NCBI GenBank assembly: GCA_025642075.2
Contig: JAODUO010000465.1
Span: 632,001-696,000 of the forward strand
DNA length: 64,000 nucleotides
Reading direction: 5' to 3'
From: Ridgeia piscesae
Lineage: Eukaryota > Annelida > Polychaeta > Sabellida > Siboglinidae
The position numbers and the translations under genes were made by a program. This document shows positions 63,194 through 64,000 of the stretch, piece by piece; position 1 is the stretch's first letter, and each line of letters opens with the position of its first letter. Below the pieces are notes generated by a model that was not told where the DNA came from, ran no database searches, and saw nothing but the letters and a program-made list of their open reading frames with translations.

Positions 63194-64000
63194 GCCAATT
63201 TTGTTTCACTTGCATGGAAGTGACAGTTTTACACCAGTAGTCTGTAGTTGTGTCCATATTCTGTCAACTTTGATTAACTGACAAGTGTATTGTGATTTCA
63301 TGAGGTTTCATTCAACTAGTCGGCCTTAATCCATAAATCGGTGTATTTTATTGTCAACTGGCCATGGAATGGAGGCAGATTTTAACCTTCCCATTACATT
63401 AATGCTTTGAAATTATTTTGACAAAACATGACATTCACATTATGATTTTTATAGTCGAAAGTGTAGGCCGAGTAACTTTTGAATTAGAAAACAAGATGTC
63501 ACCACAATGTTGATATATAAATTAATGTCGGCGTTTTGGGAAATCAACATACAAATGTGATCAACATAAAAAATACCATAAAGGGGCATTTGGAAAGATA
63601 CGAGAAATAAATTGTTTATAATTATATGGCTGTAATTCGTCAAAGACTTGATAATTTTATTTGTCCAGGTTTGGTAGCTTCAGAAGAAAACATAGGCCAG
63701 CTGTGGTTGGTGTGACACGGAGCAGTTAGTCTGGGCTTTGACACTTGGCAAAGTGCAGACCAATTGTCTTGTGGTCAGTACAAAATCATAAGAAATAACA
63801 AATGGTAATTACGTAGGCAGTCGCAGACAAATATTGCATACATTCACACTGATTCTACTGGTGGTGACAAGGTTTTTTCAAGTCTTGTATTCAGAATGTA
63901 CTTGTTTAGCTAAGCCACTGTCAATACATGACATTTTTGATAAAATAATACTTTGGGCTGAAGGTCCAGTGGACTTAGGCATCACTCTGTTGGCTCCCAT
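63194..64000. other. Unannotated downstream DNA
   Basis: AT-rich sequence with no supported gene or repeat to the window end. Confidence 0.4.

Overview
The window is eukaryotic (metazoan) genomic DNA. It is AT-rich and full of long microsatellites, minisatellites, inverted-repeat DNA transposons, LINE ends and a tRNA-derived SINE, and it has splice-site and Kozak signals. The repeat types (LINE tails ending in a TCAC-type tetranucleotide, a SINE with a TCTTTCGGAAGAGAC-like block) suggest a marine lophotrochozoan, most likely a mollusc. I cannot name a species.

Only one host protein-coding gene is well supported: an 1818-codon C2H2 zinc-finger protein on the + strand at 55127-60583, read from a single exon. 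It has five zinc fingers, two PLDLS motifs of the kind that recruit the CtBP corepressor, long disordered Ser/Pro/Gln-rich stretches and a Cys-motif tail. The start lies in a perfect Kozak context after an in-frame stop and two short upstream ORFs. A 3' splice site at 55028-55029 and a CpG-rich TATA-containing region ending in a strong 5' splice site at 17498/17499 suggest a non-coding first exon near 16.95-17.50 kb and a 5'UTR intron of about 37.5 kb. This link is inferred from splice signals and orientation, without transcript evidence.

Region 1-16.85 kb is upstream DNA rich in mobile elements: an inverted-repeat element (605-1037), a LINE 3' end (2088-2440), a 259-bp MITE with an 8-bp target duplication (2986-3244), a young gag-only LTR retrotransposon (7686-11151, minus strand), a hAT-like MITE (12684-13719) set in an ACGC array, a long TAG array and a decayed LINE reverse-transcriptase fragment. 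CpG-rich patches near 4.2-4.8 and 11.7-12.05 kb may be promoters or exons of unknown transcripts.

Region 17.5-55.03 kb is the inferred intron. It holds a nested palindromic element (17777-18295), a 15-16-bp minisatellite with E-box sequences (25052-25276), a 5'-truncated LINE (27820-28620), a 30-bp pyrimidine minisatellite (32628-33075), an approximately 3-kb polypyrimidine tract with a duplicated right edge that may be an assembly artefact (39928-43010), a SINE (about 43620-43960) and another inverted-repeat element (44830-45440).

Region 60.58-64 kb holds the 3'UTR with candidate poly(A) signals at 60921 and 62275, then a 733-bp hAT-like MITE with perfect 13-bp termini and a 5-bp target duplication (62456-63188). 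Most other open frames in the window are shadows of low-complexity repeats or of the zinc-finger exon.
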